A stretch of 64,000 nt of DNA from Lasioglossum baleicum (GCF_051020765.1 NW_027469113.1:310001-374000), one strand, 5' to 3'. Counted from the first letter of the stretch, positions 36,801 through 47,338 are shown. Notes: generated by a model not told the origin, from the sequence alone. Numbers and translations are program-made.

Positions 36801-38022
36801 CGTCGGGATGGTTCCCGGAATTAGAAAGGTCGGGATGGTTACCGAATACGTCGGGATGGTTCCCGGAATTAGAAAGGTCGGGATGGTTACCGAATGCGTC
36901 GGGATAGTTCCCGGAATTAGATAGGTCGGAGGAGTACGACTCGATTTCTTCCATCTCCAATGGGGGCAATCGAAATGAAACTCTTTCCGACGAGGTGTTA
37001 AAACACCGGAGGCTCGCTTTGCCTTTACGATTGGTGACGACGCAGTCACCCAGGAATACATCCGGCGCTACGTTAACACGGCGGATATATCCCTGTTTAG
37101 GTCCTTCGACGTCGACCGCTATGCACGCAACGGTACGAGGTTCGAGGACGAATTCTTCGGATTTCGGAGGAGTCTTTGTTCGGACTCGATCCTCACGCTC
37201 CACGATCCGACTTCTCGCAGTGTACTCCGATATCTCTCGAGTCTCCTTCGATTCCGGCCGGCTTTTCACGGCGTTTTTCTCTAGGGAGTACTCGATCGAA
37301 TCCCGAGGAGGCATTGAAATAACCTCCGTCACCGGGGCTCTGCAAGGTCTGACCGCGGGTGCACGAGGATTTGAGGAAGACACTCGAACGTTCCTTGCCG
37401 AATGTTCCTCACGCTTGGCGGCTGGAGTTTTAACGAGATCGTTGGTCATAGACGAAGGCATTGAAATAACCTCTGCTGCCAATTTATCGCGAGGCTCAGC
37501 CGTGGGCGCGCAAGGGTTCGAGAAGGGAACCCGAATGTTTCCTATCATAATGTATTCATTCGCAAAGGAGATCTCGGCTCCTGTTCTGAAGAAGGGAGAA
37601 CCGAGGATTCCGTCGATGTTAATTGGGAAGTTTTCTTCCAAGACATGAAATTCAATAGGGTTTTGACCCTGTAAGTGTATTTTAATTTGACCGAGAGTTG
37701 GAATGGATCCCTCGGTTATTCCTTGGACTTCTATAGTGTTCGTATGATCTATAGGTAGATTTGGTTCTAGACTTGACGCACGAATTAAATTGATCTCCGA
37801 ACCCGTGTCCAACAAAAATTCACACTTCTTTTGTAATTGAGGGGCGGAGATTTTTACGCGCGGGATTGGTGAGTCTGCAGCAAGATTTACTGCTGAGACG
37901 AATCGTCGGACTGGTCGTTCGTCCGGATAGCTGTTTGGGTGCGGGCTGTAGTTTGAGTTGAAGATGCGGCCTCCCGCCTGGGGTTGGCTTCGGTCGGGAG
38001 GCCGGACTCGTTTCCCGACCTC
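33898..38022 (-). CDS. Intact protease-linker-Env frame of B3
   Basis: Open from 38022 in the -1 frame to gag (overlap 37887-38022). It codes a retropepsin with LLDTGSE and GILGSPF, a linker, the minisatellite, a basic segment and Env. Env itself could start at the ATG at 35985 (695 aa): signal peptide, ectodomain opening with GYDCGGS, many cysteines, a conserved block with HIMFP, membrane segments near the C-terminus and a long acidic tail. The ectodomain resembles glycoproteins of arthropod mononegavirus-like (chuvirus-type) viruses found in insect retroelements. That family call is from memory of motifs, so moderate. No stop or frameshift is seen. Confidence 0.88.
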   Translation of the reverse strand, partial: EVGKRVRPPDRSQPQAGGRIFNSNYSPHPNSYPDERPVRRFVSAVNLAADSPIPRVKISAPQLQKKCEFLLDTGSEINLIRASSLEPNLPIDHTNTIEVQGITEGSIPTLGQIKIHLQGQNPIEFHVLEENFPINIDGILGSPFFRTGAEISFANEYIMIGNIRVPFSNPCAPTAEPRDKLAAEVISMPSSMTNDLVKTPAAKREEHSARNVRVSSSNPRAPAVRPCRAPVTEVISMPPRDSIEYSLEKNAVKSRPESKETREISEYTARSRIVEREDRVRTKTPPKSEEFVLEPRTVACIAVDVEGPKQGYIRRVNVAPDVFLGDCVVTNRKGKASLRCFNTSSERVSFRLPPLEMEEIESYSSDLSNSGNYPDAFGNHPDLSNSGNHPDVFGNHPDLSNSGNHPDVFGNHPDHSTSGYHPDAFGNHPDITNSGNQPDSYTNSGNQPDSYSNSGNQPDSYSNSGNQPDHYTNSGNQPDSHTNSGNQPDHYTNSGNQPDSYTNSGNQPDHYSNPGNQPDQFQDQLHSYDNQRSSRPICKQVCSILHNKSSDSSKPEKDIKASKVKELHNLLRNHIFDDPQKLDSFQLPSARCHAKRNKYDKINLCATAKYASARKRYKSEYPRDNRYPYQIKRAKYETSGQQNLLPPLEDQHITSQHRSSEAAIASEDRQSLDTHETVIMQPIQVAILLSIATRVYTLIGYDCGGSTLNTTTFSIIDIPDCEPEEIKPTEDSVKIQLLQLAEFTQTRVIQCHIEIDRTIFYCGMHSHVSIVTNGRQEYLLATTSETCSELQKTGTILITPTAQVTGVQPNSTTSRSLTLAGELQNNGQCAGTTYNDPFGTWTSVVVQAIVRITLRDYTATVKLSTGQIHLQSGQICSFTKGSCLDTQDGHTFWDVVPNDYCKFNSYDVLYEGLATRVSTKTKFSPTLYMVESEDTTFALTESGRTSICGYIIIRTEHPKLFILDTSLSGKFKERTHTIVSNLDIFTYVNSKFIYVEKHLKSQLTQLYQDVIRQKCELEKQVLQNALTMLHSSPEEIAAAIMREPGFVAVPAGEVVHIIKCIPVTVQVRKTDKCFDELPITYQNSSKFLKPGDHIIVATGTEKPCNELLPPLYKINGFWYRLTPSLTETVAPATLQPLIKPTWKYVDPTNIATGGIYSQEDLNKLQDHIMFPVERVAVINSIAQGASGRDYATGNVNMFNLLDENSLQQIAESTAQKLWSGFTTFGSISAGVLGIYIAIRTIKTIISTIINGIALHSLYGWSLHLAVAVWSSLTRFFIFLKQKDNTYTYAARYRKSASESISEQSDSPPTLNPEKRQSKNEHCEYDLSDITKPAPAPRADTDNISVRPVFRTNIGNTRRELCSLRGVPPDDASHE
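36457..36918 (-). repeat. Coding minisatellite in B3: 4 x 48 bp + 9 x 30 bp
   Basis: Same array as in B2. Confidence 0.93.
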
Positions 38023-38422
38023 CTATTATTATTAAAAGCGCGCTTACGGCACTCGTGAATATCGTGCCCGGGGACTTTGCAGTAGTTGCAAAATTTGTTA
38101 GAGCTTGAAGGGCGATCTGTGCGACCATCGCGGTACGTGTTTTGATCGCGAGGATTATTTTCCCATCGCCGTTGCGGCGTCGGGGAGCGATAAGAGTCCC
38201 GGTTTGAGTTTCTTGAGGACTGCTGAGACGAGTCCGGTCTGTTATCGCGGCGTTCCTGAGTTCGCTCTGGAATGTCACGAGCGGACTCGTACGTGGAACG
38301 CGGGCGATACGGCCGGTTATCAGAGAAGCTGACTCGTTTTTCTTCGCGGATCAGTTCTCGTCGACGAGTCTGGTCTGACTCATACTGCCTGTAAGCAGAG
38401 ATGGCTGCTTCGAAAACAGTGG
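37887..38422 (-). pseudogene. gag: B3 Gag, C-terminal part (split by A4)
   Basis: It carries the arginine-rich segment and the CCHC knuckle. The frame is interrupted by A4 after the ATVF region and matches B2 Gag exactly. The N-terminal part is at 46403-47229. Confidence 0.9.
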
Positions 38423-39740
38423 TGTCACGTCCGCTGACGTGTTGACGCCTTTCAGCGTCTGTATTATAGTCAAGATACTAGGTTATATTAATAGTTATAA
38501 GTACACAGATTATGTAACACGAACACCTAGTCTTAAGATCCTTACATATATAATTTTACTTACCTTTTTATACTTACCTTATACCTGGAATACTTACCGA
38601 GCAGTTGACCAAAGTTCTGTATTTTATATTGCATATTTAGTATTTTTAATAACATATTAAAGATTTTATGTTTCTGTTACGATGAACGCGCGAGCGCCTG
38701 AGACGCTCGCCAGTACGCTTCACGCGCTAGCGCGCCCCACCACTGTACAGCGGCGCGCCCCACTGCGTCGCTTCCCCCACTCCACCGGCGGCCAGTCGAA
38801 CGCAGCGAGCGTGCTGAGCAGTCGGGGAGATTCGCTTCTCGACTACGAGCGAGCACAGGCCTCCTTCCGAGCCTGTCTCCTCTCTCCGATTTTCTCCGGT
38901 TCTAGTACTTAGAAATATTCCGACGTTGTATCTCATAGAGTTGTACTCTACAGTTTGCTTCAAATATATTTTATTTCCTGAATCTTAAGCCTAGAGTCAC
39001 ATTTATTCACGGGATCCCAGTTCGCCGTTTATTATATTTTATTTCAACTTCGAGTTCCATTTTCGAATCTTCGAAAGTTCTACGAGTAGAACAATCTCCA
39101 TTCTTCGCATCGAACGAGCAGCTTCGCCGCTCGCAACGCATTCAAACAGTAATTTTCATTACTTCATCAACGAACGCAACGTTCGCATCGAACGAGCCGC
39201 TACGCCGCTCGCAACGATTAAATCAGCAATTATCATTGCTACTTATAACGCAAACCAGCAGTTCTCACTGCTTATTCTACAATCGAACGATTCCATCGCT
39301 CGCAACAATTGAACGGACGCATCGTTCACTACGTGGATTCATCGTACGCTTTAGCGAGCGTCTTCATATGCAGCAAGGAGAAGCTGAACCTCATCGTACG
39401 CTGTAGCGGGCGTTATCGTATGCTGCAAGGAAAAGCTGAAACGCATCGTACGCTTGAGCGAGCGTCTACGTATGCGGTCCGTCGCTTCCTTCTCATCACG
39501 ACATCGAGGAAGCTCCTCCGCAGACAATTCTTCATAGTATTAACGGCGTTCTTCTCGGTGAGTCCGATTATATTGTATACGCGTGAAATTGTCAAGACTG
39601 TAGCTTCGCGGTTCCCGATTCAGACGTGGAAGTACTCGCCGCGTGGTTTCAAAGCTGGAATAATTTCGTGTACGTTTCTATCCGTGTCGCGGTCGGTGAA
39701 TTTATATATTTTTAACCGTCCGACGTCCCGGGACGTAACA
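38423..39740 (+). repeat. A4 5' LTR (1318 bp)
   Basis: Env-type haplotype: T at LTR base 208 and G at base 405. Confidence 0.96.
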
Positions 39741-39744
39741 AATT

Positions 39745-39762
39745 TGGTGGCAGCGGTGGGAT
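39745..39762 (+). other. Primer binding site, A4 (tRNA-Leu)
   Basis: Same site and spacing as the pol-type copies, so both types would use the same primer. Confidence 0.86.
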
Positions 39763-39777
39763 AGTCCAGCGATCGCG

Positions 39778-41595
39778 ATGGCAGACGGTCCCTCAGACAA
39801 TACGCGTACGAAGCAGAAAGGTGGTGAAGTGAAAAACGCGAAAATTACCGAAAGCGAGTTGAACGCGTACAAGGAGTCACTGCGGTTGAAAGAGATTCGA
39901 ATCAGAAACGAAAGTGAATCCGTGAGACAGAGCCGCGAGTTGCTAGATAAAGATAGAGCCGAAATTACCGCCGCGATCAATAAAGAGCGTGCGGAATTAG
40001 ACGAGCTACGATCGCAGTTAACACGCGATAAAGAACTCGTTGATAAATTAAAGCAAGGAACTAGTAGTGTACAGACAGAAACCGAGGTTCTTGTCGACGA
40101 TGAGCTAGAGAATATAGAAACACGCGATAACGTTACGCCGCGACGAGAATTAGAATCGCAGTCATATCCATTGAATAATTATCCGCTCACTACGCGAAGA
40201 GATGAAATGCCGCGTATGAACGCTTTTCGAGGCGAGAGCGATTATAATCGTAACGGGATGCCGCCGCCCGAAAATCACGCGCTTGAAAGAGAAGATTCGC
40301 GGTTAGTAATGCGCGCCGCGATAGACTCAATTCCAACGTTCGACGGGACAAATATCCCAGTTCTGCAATTTACCAGAGCTTGTCAACGCGCGCGTGACTT
40401 GATCCCTCGACACGCAGAGAAAACGTTTGCAAAACTAATTATTAGTAAGCTACGAGGACGCGCATACACCGCCGTAGAAGATGAATTAATAGAATATGTC
40501 GCAGATATTTCTAACCGTTTAAAAGATGTATTCGGGCCGCATCATACGGTAGAGTATTATAAAGGAGAATTAACCAGCGTTTATATGTACGCGAATGAAC
40601 ATATTTTACAATTTATCAGTCGTGTGAAAGATCTTCGTTCAGCAATTCTAGACTGTTACCGCTCTTCGCCGAACAAGACTGAAATCGACAAGTTAACACG
40701 CGATAGTTTCATTCGTGGTTTAATCCCGCGACTCCGCTCAGAAGTCCGTTCTTTCAGAAACGAAACGTTGCGCACAGTTTTTGACGAAGCTATTGTTAGC
40801 TACAAATATCTCGAGCTCGACCGCGTACGCTATGAACGCGCGGATAAACAAGTACGATTTTTAGATTCTTATGAAAATTATCGTTCCGAAAGAAATTCGT
40901 CTCCGTATCACCGAGAAAAGAATTATCGCTCAGACTCGCCGTACCAACGCGATAATTTCAATCGTTCTCCGTCGCCGTATCAACGCGATAATTTTAATCG
41001 TTCTCCGTCGCCGTATCGACGAAACGATTATTCAAGTAACTCAAGACAAGACTATCGGCGCGAAGAGTCTCCTTATCGAGAACGGTCGAGGATGTTTACA
41101 CAAGCGTCGCCGGACCGTTACGGTGACGCATACCTGCGAGGGTCGAATCGGTCGACGAGCGCTTCCCCTAACCGTAACGCAGGGACAACACGCGTAGCCC
41201 GCGCGGACTTGTATACAAACCGCCCGGCGGGTGATGATTTACGACCTCGGCCTCGAAACGACCAGGGTTCTCATTCAAACTCTTATAACGGAGATGGAAA
41301 TTTCGAATCTAGAAGTAGAAACGATTCGTACCGCGGTAGAAACGATAGTTATGTTCCGCCTCAGCGTCGCGTACAAAATAGCGATGACTCTCGTCCAGTA
41401 CGCAAATTTTGCAATTATTGTAGAATCCCAGGGCACGATATCCACGAGTGCCGAAAACGCGAAGCCAATAATCGTAGCCAGTCGGGAAACGGGACATCCC
41501 TCCCGTCCGCCGCGAATTATCGACGGGAGGAACAGAATCAGAAATTCGTACGAACGATTTCGAACACGAAGAGCACCGCGGAAAACAACGAGTAA
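39778..41595 (+). CDS. gag: Gag polyprotein of A4
   Basis: 605 aa, identical in translation to Gag of the pol-type copies, with the CCHC knuckle at 545-558. Since the particle protein and the 5' RNA end are the same, both RNA types should enter the same particles; that is inference. Confidence 0.95.
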   Translation: MADGPSDNTRTKQKGGEVKNAKITESELNAYKESLRLKEIRIRNESESVRQSRELLDKDRAEITAAINKERAELDELRSQLTRDKELVDKLKQGTSSVQTETEVLVDDELENIETRDNVTPRRELESQSYPLNNYPLTTRRDEMPRMNAFRGESDYNRNGMPPPENHALEREDSRLVMRAAIDSIPTFDGTNIPVLQFTRACQRARDLIPRHAEKTFAKLIISKLRGRAYTAVEDELIEYVADISNRLKDVFGPHHTVEYYKGELTSVYMYANEHILQFISRVKDLRSAILDCYRSSPNKTEIDKLTRDSFIRGLIPRLRSEVRSFRNETLRTVFDEAIVSYKYLELDRVRYERADKQVRFLDSYENYRSERNSSPYHREKNYRSDSPYQRDNFNRSPSPYQRDNFNRSPSPYRRNDYSSNSRQDYRREESPYRERSRMFTQASPDRYGDAYLRGSNRSTSASPNRNAGTTRVARADLYTNRPAGDDLRPRPRNDQGSHSNSYNGDGNFESRSRNDSYRGRNDSYVPPQRRVQNSDDSRPVRKFCNYCRIPGHDIHECRKREANNRSQSGNGTSLPSAANYRREEQNQKFVRTISNTKSTAENNE

Positions 41596-44500
41596 CGAAA
41601 ATTACGCTCGATCCAAACTCTGCCATTCCGCATGTGACTATCTCAATGCCGGAATTAACGCGGACCACCACGGTTATGGTCGACACAGGCGCCGAACCGA
41701 ATCTGATAAAAGAATCGCTTTTGAAATCGAACGCTATCGTAGACCGACAGAATAAAATTTTCATTACCGGAATAACCGACGAAATTGTTCCGACGCTAGG
41801 TTCCACGCAATTAACAATCGCCAATACGCCCGTCGAATTTCAAATCGTCCCAGACGATTTCGGTGTTCCTTCCGACGGCGTCCTTGGATCAGCCTTCCTA
41901 ACGAGAGGAGCGCTGATCTCATATAAAAACATGAGCGTCAAGTGGCAAGGGAAAGAATTTCCATTCATTCCACGCGGAAGCGAACAGTTAGAATTCCAAT
42001 CTTCGACCTGCAAGCCAGAGTCTCTCATTGATTCTAGAAGCGAGAATTGGCGTAGAGAAATGCACGCGCCGAGAATGGAGATTCCCGTCGCCAGCATGTA
42101 TACCGAACACAAAATCGCCGCGAGCAACGTCGATCGAGAATCGAGAAGAGAGGGCCCTTTTCCCACGAGTAATATAAATTCTGACGCTCGCGTACATTTC
42201 GATCCTCACACGAGCCACAAGAGAGCGAGCTCTCCCCGTGTTTCGAATCCACCGAGAGGTCCCTGTAATCCAGATATACGAATGCCTCATCAAGGGACAG
42301 ATTCTCGCGAAATTCAAACGGATTCAGGGTCTTTAGATCTCCGTTGCGACGAAATCACGAATGTACGTAGCATCGATTGCCGTGACGAAGATATAGATTT
42401 CTCTCCTATGAGTCCAGGACCGAGGTCCAACAGGAGGCCCCAGCAAATAAATTTCATTGCGAAGGAAAGTATACGTTCACTCAAATCACGGGCTAGCAGT
42501 CGAGACGAGGATTTCAGGAAGTTCCTGAGGGAATCGCGTCCCTCTACCGATTTTCACGAAGAAATCGCGGGCATAGCAAGCATCGACCCTCGCCGCGTCA
42601 TAAATCTTCCCCTTTTCAGACCGCTCAGGTATAAAGGTATCGGAGCCCCTCGCCTTCTCGACGACCGAGCGAACGAAATAATCGATACAGTTGCAATTTC
42701 GTGTTTCAAGCGAGTTAGGCCGCGAGCGAAATTCAAAGTAATTATTCTTCGACCGATAGAATTAAGAAGCGATATTGCGGCGGAGACACGCGAGTCTCAA
42801 GCGTACTTATCTCAAGCGATAAGACAGGATATAGCGAGCCGCAATTCGATAAGTCGGGAACGAAAATTGTCCGAGGCGAGATTAAATGTATTCCCCCTCT
42901 CCCGCATGCGAAACCTGGCCGATAACGCGGTCGAGAAGGATTCACACAAGCTCCAGCAGCTTCAGTCTTTATCCACCACCGGTACAATGAAGATCGCGAA
43001 TCTACTTATCGTCGCGCTGCTGCACACCTCGTCAGCATTGGTCGGTTACGATTGTGGCGGTAGCACTTTAAACATTACGTCGTTTTCTACCGTCGATAAG
43101 CCGAAATGCGACTATACCAATGATCGCCCTACGAATCAAGATGTTCAAATCCAGCTCTTACAAATGGTGGAGTACGACGACACGATGGTACAACAGTGCA
43201 AGATAGAAATTGATCGAACAATTTATCACTGCGGCATGCATTCTCATACGTCGGTCGTAAGTAATGGTAGACAGCAATACATCTTGAACGCGCCCAGAGA
43301 AATCTGCCGTACAATGCATGAGTCCGGTACGCTGTTCTTGCCCTTGTCAACGCAGATCACAGGTATTCTCGTAAACTCAACGACGTCCAGAAGCGTTACC
43401 TTGGCCGGCTCAATCCAACAAGATGGCACCTGTGGAGGAACCACGTACAGCGACCCATTCGGCACTTGGGATAACGCCATTGTCCAAGCGGTCGTGAAAA
43501 TCACATTGAAGGAAAGACTAGCAACAGTCAAACTTGCAAAAAATGAAATATTCTTACCTTCAGGCCAGCGCTGCAAGCTCAGTAGAGAATATTGCATGGA
43601 CTCAGAGGATGGCCACTCGTATTGGACGTCTATTCCGACTTCCCAGTGTAAATTCAACGAGTTTGAAATCCTGTACGAGGGGAAAAGCGTGAAGACGACG
43701 ACTAAAAACGGATCTACACCAATTTACACGGTGACGTCGGGTGACACCGCATTCGCCCTCACTAGCACGGGCCGTACCAGCGTTTGTGGCTACACGCTGA
43801 GCAAAACCGAACACCCCAAGCTCCTCATCATTGAAACAACGAAAGAAGGCAAATTCAAGACGGAGAAAAGGACCCGCTTGAACAATATAGATATGTTTGC
43901 CTACATTAACACAAAATTCGTCTATGTTGAGAAGCATATTAGAAGCCAATTAACAGACATGTACAGGGACGTAATGCGCCAGAAGTGTAAGCTGGAAAAG
44001 CAAGTCCTTCGCAACGCGATCGCATTAATAAATATTTCACCTGCAGAAGTAGCGATGACGATCGTCAAGGAACCAGGCTACATGGCTGTTCAGTCTGGCG
44101 AAGTGATCCACATCATAAAGTGCATACCAGTCCAAGTTACTCTCAGGAAGACGGTTGATTGTTATGACGAGCTCCCCGTTCTTCTGAGAAATCAGTCACT
44201 GTTCATCACTCCTCGCCATAGAATTCTCACGAAAGTGGGAACAAAAAGAGACTGTAACGAACTGGTCGCGCCCACATTCAGGATTCACGGAACGTGGTAC
44301 AAAATGACGCCACGTCCCGTGGAAACAGTGCCGCCAACACCGCTGCAACCACTAACGGAATCAGCTTGGCAGTACACCAACCCTGCGAACCTTGCGAATG
44401 GAGGAATTTATTCGCAGGAGGAAATTCAGCGACTGAGCGATCACATAATGTTCCCTGTGGAAAAATCTGCAGTAATGAATTCGATCGCACAGGGAGCATC

Positions 44501-44948
44501 AGGACGAGCCTACGCAGGGGAATCCGTCCAATTATTCGGCCTAATGGACGAAAAGACGCTGACGAAAATAGCAGAGAACGCCGGCGAAAAACTATGGCAC
44601 GGGTTCGTCGAATTCGGATCGGTCATGGCTGGCGTCATCGGAGTTTACACAGGGCTCAGAATCATCAAGCTGTGTATTAACACCATTCTGAACGGTGTGG
44701 CATTGCACAGCGCATACGGTTGCGGAATCCATCTTCTCGCAGCATCATGGAGCGCCCTGACGCACTTCTGCCTCTTCTTAAAGAAGAAAGACGAAGGAAA
44801 CGAGCTGCCGACAACCAGACGAGAATGCATCACCAACTCAGAAGAAGACTTGACGATCGTAAGCGATCCCAACAAGAAAACTTCCAGTGCAAGTGAGAGT
44901 GTCGAAAAACGATTTGTTCGTTTCGAAAAGTTCTCGGTGGACGACTAG
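41478..44948 (+). CDS. Protease-linker-Env frame of A4
   Basis: Open from 41478, -1 to gag. Parts: retropepsin (DTGA; GVLGSAF), identical to the pol-type copy up to 41754 and then diverged; a linker of about 345 residues with no domain I know; and Env from an ATG at 42987 (653 aa) with a hydrophobic signal peptide, GYDCGGS, a cysteine-rich ectodomain, the HIMFP block, C-terminal membrane stretches and an acidic tail ending KFSVDD. The Env is homologous to that of B3. It may be made as a Gag-Pro-Env fusion or from a spliced RNA. No RT or integrase. Confidence 0.9.
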   Translation, partial: PVGKRDIPPVRRELSTGGTESEIRTNDFEHEEHRGKQRVTKITLDPNSAIPHVTISMPELTRTTTVMVDTGAEPNLIKESLLKSNAIVDRQNKIFITGITDEIVPTLGSTQLTIANTPVEFQIVPDDFGVPSDGVLGSAFLTRGALISYKNMSVKWQGKEFPFIPRGSEQLEFQSSTCKPESLIDSRSENWRREMHAPRMEIPVASMYTEHKIAASNVDRESRREGPFPTSNINSDARVHFDPHTSHKRASSPRVSNPPRGPCNPDIRMPHQGTDSREIQTDSGSLDLRCDEITNVRSIDCRDEDIDFSPMSPGPRSNRRPQQINFIAKESIRSLKSRASSRDEDFRKFLRESRPSTDFHEEIAGIASIDPRRVINLPLFRPLRYKGIGAPRLLDDRANEIIDTVAISCFKRVRPRAKFKVIILRPIELRSDIAAETRESQAYLSQAIRQDIASRNSISRERKLSEARLNVFPLSRMRNLADNAVEKDSHKLQQLQSLSTTGTMKIANLLIVALLHTSSALVGYDCGGSTLNITSFSTVDKPKCDYTNDRPTNQDVQIQLLQMVEYDDTMVQQCKIEIDRTIYHCGMHSHTSVVSNGRQQYILNAPREICRTMHESGTLFLPLSTQITGILVNSTTSRSVTLAGSIQQDGTCGGTTYSDPFGTWDNAIVQAVVKITLKERLATVKLAKNEIFLPSGQRCKLSREYCMDSEDGHSYWTSIPTSQCKFNEFEILYEGKSVKTTTKNGSTPIYTVTSGDTAFALTSTGRTSVCGYTLSKTEHPKLLIIETTKEGKFKTEKRTRLNNIDMFAYINTKFVYVEKHIRSQLTDMYRDVMRQKCKLEKQVLRNAIALINISPAEVAMTIVKEPGYMAVQSGEVIHIIKCIPVQVTLRKTVDCYDELPVLLRNQSLFITPRHRILTKVGTKRDCNELVAPTFRIHGTWYKMTPRPVETVPPTPLQPLTESAWQYTNPANLANGGIYSQEEIQRLSDHIMFPVEKSAVMNSIAQGASGRAYAGESVQLFGLMDEKTLTKIAENAGEKLWHGFVEFGSVMAGVIGVYTGLRIIKLCINTILNGVALHSAYGCGIHLLAASWSALTHFCLFLKKKDEGNELPTTRRECITNSEEDLTIVSDPNKKTSSASESVEKRFVRFEKFSVDD

Positions 44949-45032
44949 TGCACGAAAAATGTTATACATGCGAAAAGTGCAATATCGAACTTGGAATGTT
45001 GTATGAAGTATGCAAGTGTGATGTATGATGCG

Positions 45033-45068
45033 AAAAATAATTTTCAACTGCCGTCGAAAATTATTTTT
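45033..45068 (+). other. 13-bp stem-loop next to A4 polypurine tract
   Basis: Same perfect stem and loop as in A3. Confidence 0.7.
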
Positions 45069-45073
45069 CCCCC

Positions 45074-45084
45074 GGGAAGGGAGA
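45074..45084 (+). other. Polypurine tract of A4
   Basis: GGGAAGGGAGA before the LTR, as in the pol-type copies. Confidence 0.86.
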
Positions 45085-46402
45085 TGTCACGTCCGCTGAC
45101 GTGTTGACGCCTTTCAGCGTCTGTATTATAGTCAAGATACTAGGTTATATTAATAGTTATAAGTACACAGATTATGTAACACGAACACCTAGTCTTAAGA
45201 TCCTTACATATATAATTTTACTTACCTTTTTATACTTACCTTATACCTGGAATACTTACCGAGCAGTTGACCAAAGTTCTGTATTTTATATTGCATATTT
45301 AGTATTTTTAATAACATATTAAAGATTTTATGTTTCTGTTACGATGAACGCGCGAGCGCCTGAGACGCTCGCCAGTACGCTTCACGCGCTAGCGCGCCCC
45401 ACCACTGTACAGCGGCGCGCCCCACTGCGTCGCTTCCCCCACTCCACCGGCGGCCAGTCGAACGCAGCGAGCGTGCTGAGCAGTCGGGGAGATTCGCTTC
45501 TCGACTACGAGCGAGCACAGGCCTCCTTCCGAGCCTGTCTCCTCTCTCCGATTTTCTCCGGTTCTAGTACTTAGAAATATTCCGACGTTGTATCTCATAG
45601 AGTTGTACTCTACAGTTTGCTTCAAATATATTTTATTTCCTGAATCTTAAGCCTAGAGTCACATTTATTCACGGGATCCCAGTTCGCCGTTTATTATATT
45701 TTATTTCAACTTCGAGTTCCATTTTCGAATCTTCGAAAGTTCTACGAGTAGAACAATCTCCATTCTTCGCATCGAACGAGCAGCTTCGCCGCTCGCAACG
45801 CATTCAAACAGTAATTTTCATTACTTCATCAACGAACGCAACGTTCGCATCGAACGAGCCGCTACGCCGCTCGCAACGATTAAATCAGCAATTATCATTG
45901 CTACTTATAACGCAAACCAGCAGTTCTCACTGCTTATTCTACAATCGAACGATTCCATCGCTCGCAACAATTGAACGGACGCATCGTTCACTACGTGGAT
46001 TCATCGTACGCTTTAGCGAGCGTCTTCATATGCAGCAAGGAGAAGCTGAACCTCATCGTACGCTGTAGCGGGCGTTATCGTATGCTGCAAGGAAAAGCTG
46101 AAACGCATCGTACGCTTGAGCGAGCGTCTACGTATGCGGTCCGTCGCTTCCTTCTCATCACGACATCGAGGAAGCTCCTCCGCAGACAATTCTTCATAGT
46201 ATTAACGGCGTTCTTCTCGGTGAGTCCGATTATATTGTATACGCGTGAAATTGTCAAGACTGTAGCTTCGCGGTTCCCGATTCAGACGTGGAAGTACTCG
46301 CCGCGTGGTTTCAAAGCTGGAATAATTTCGTGTACGTTTCTATCCGTGTCGCGGTCGGTGAATTTATATATTTTTAACCGTCCGACGTCCCGGGACGTAA
46401 CA
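45085..46402 (+). repeat. A4 3' LTR (1318 bp)
   Basis: Same haplotype as the A4 5' LTR; followed by GTGG. Confidence 0.96.
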
Positions 46403-47229
46403 GTGGCAGGATTTCGCGAAGGGCAATGAAGCACTTCGGCACGCAGCTGGGGAAGGAGACCTCGTAGAAAACAATCTACTACGAAGCGATCTAGTTCTTC
46501 GTAATCAAGGCCAATATCTGTGGCATCTTGAATCGCGGTTCGAAGGTCTTTAACGCGATTGATGAAGTCTAGGATGTGCTCGTTTGGAGCTTGGAGTACA
46601 CTCGCGAGATCGCCACGGTACTGGTCAACGAATTTGTATGGGCCCAGTACTGTTCGTAATTTCTCGCATAGTGCAGAAATTGTGAATATGTGCTGGCCTT
46701 CTATAGCGGCATAAGCACGATCGTGGAGTTTATTGCAGAGCAATTTCGTGAGGGCACGCTCTGCAGTGGCCGGTACGGTGTCACGCGCGCGTTTGCATGC
46801 ACGTATGAATTGTAGGACGGAAGACGAAGTTCCGTCGAATCTAGGGACAAGCTCGGCGGCTTGTTTTAGAGCGAAATTGCCAGTAGGTTCATACTGTGGG
46901 ATTTCGCGTGGCTCTGGCGGTGAAGGTTCCCGCATATTAGAGACGTTACTAGGGCCTGGTGTAGGCGATTGTTGACGTAGGCTTTGACTCGTGATTTGGA
47001 TGTTATGAAGCTCTTTTCGTATTTCGTCGAGCATATTCTTTTGGTTTTGTGCGTCTTCTTCATATTTGAGACGCAATTTGTCAATAAAATCAGTTTCTTC
47101 TTTGAGATATTGCTCTCTACGGGCGAGGTCTTGTGCGTATAGGAGTAGCTCTTCCTCGGTCATTGGGGGAAGGTCTGCGTTAGGATCTGCTTGGAGATCC
47201 CTTTGAGATCGCGTGATAGGGCGAGACAT
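46403..47229 (-). pseudogene. gag: B3 Gag, N-terminal part (split by A4)
   Basis: Starts at an ATG at 47229 and matches B2 Gag to the insertion point; 46403-46406 is the duplicated target. The C-terminal part is at 37887-38422. Confidence 0.9.
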
Positions 47230-47320
47230 TTTGAAAGATATAAATGGGATTTAAGAAATGTGAACTTCGCACTGACACGCGTCGGGGCTTATTAATGCAA
47301 ATATCGGCGACCACTTCGAT

Positions 47321-47338
47321 GTCCTACCGACTGCGCCA
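47321..47338 (-). other. Primer binding site, B3 (tRNA-Ser)
   Basis: Same as 31674-31691, next to LTR 47343-49479. Confidence 0.8.

Larger units (their letters stand above)
38423..46402 (+). mobile_element. Family A element A4, env type, no RT or integrase
   Basis: 7980 bp, LTRs 38423-39740 and 45085-46402, target duplication GTGG (38419-38422 and 46403-46406). From 38423 to 41754 it follows the pol-type copies, then diverges inside protease. From 44953 on it again matches them. Between these points it has a linker and Env instead of RT, RNase H, integrase and the cysteine-rich gene. Its LTR pair shares the env-type haplotype. Confidence 0.96.
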
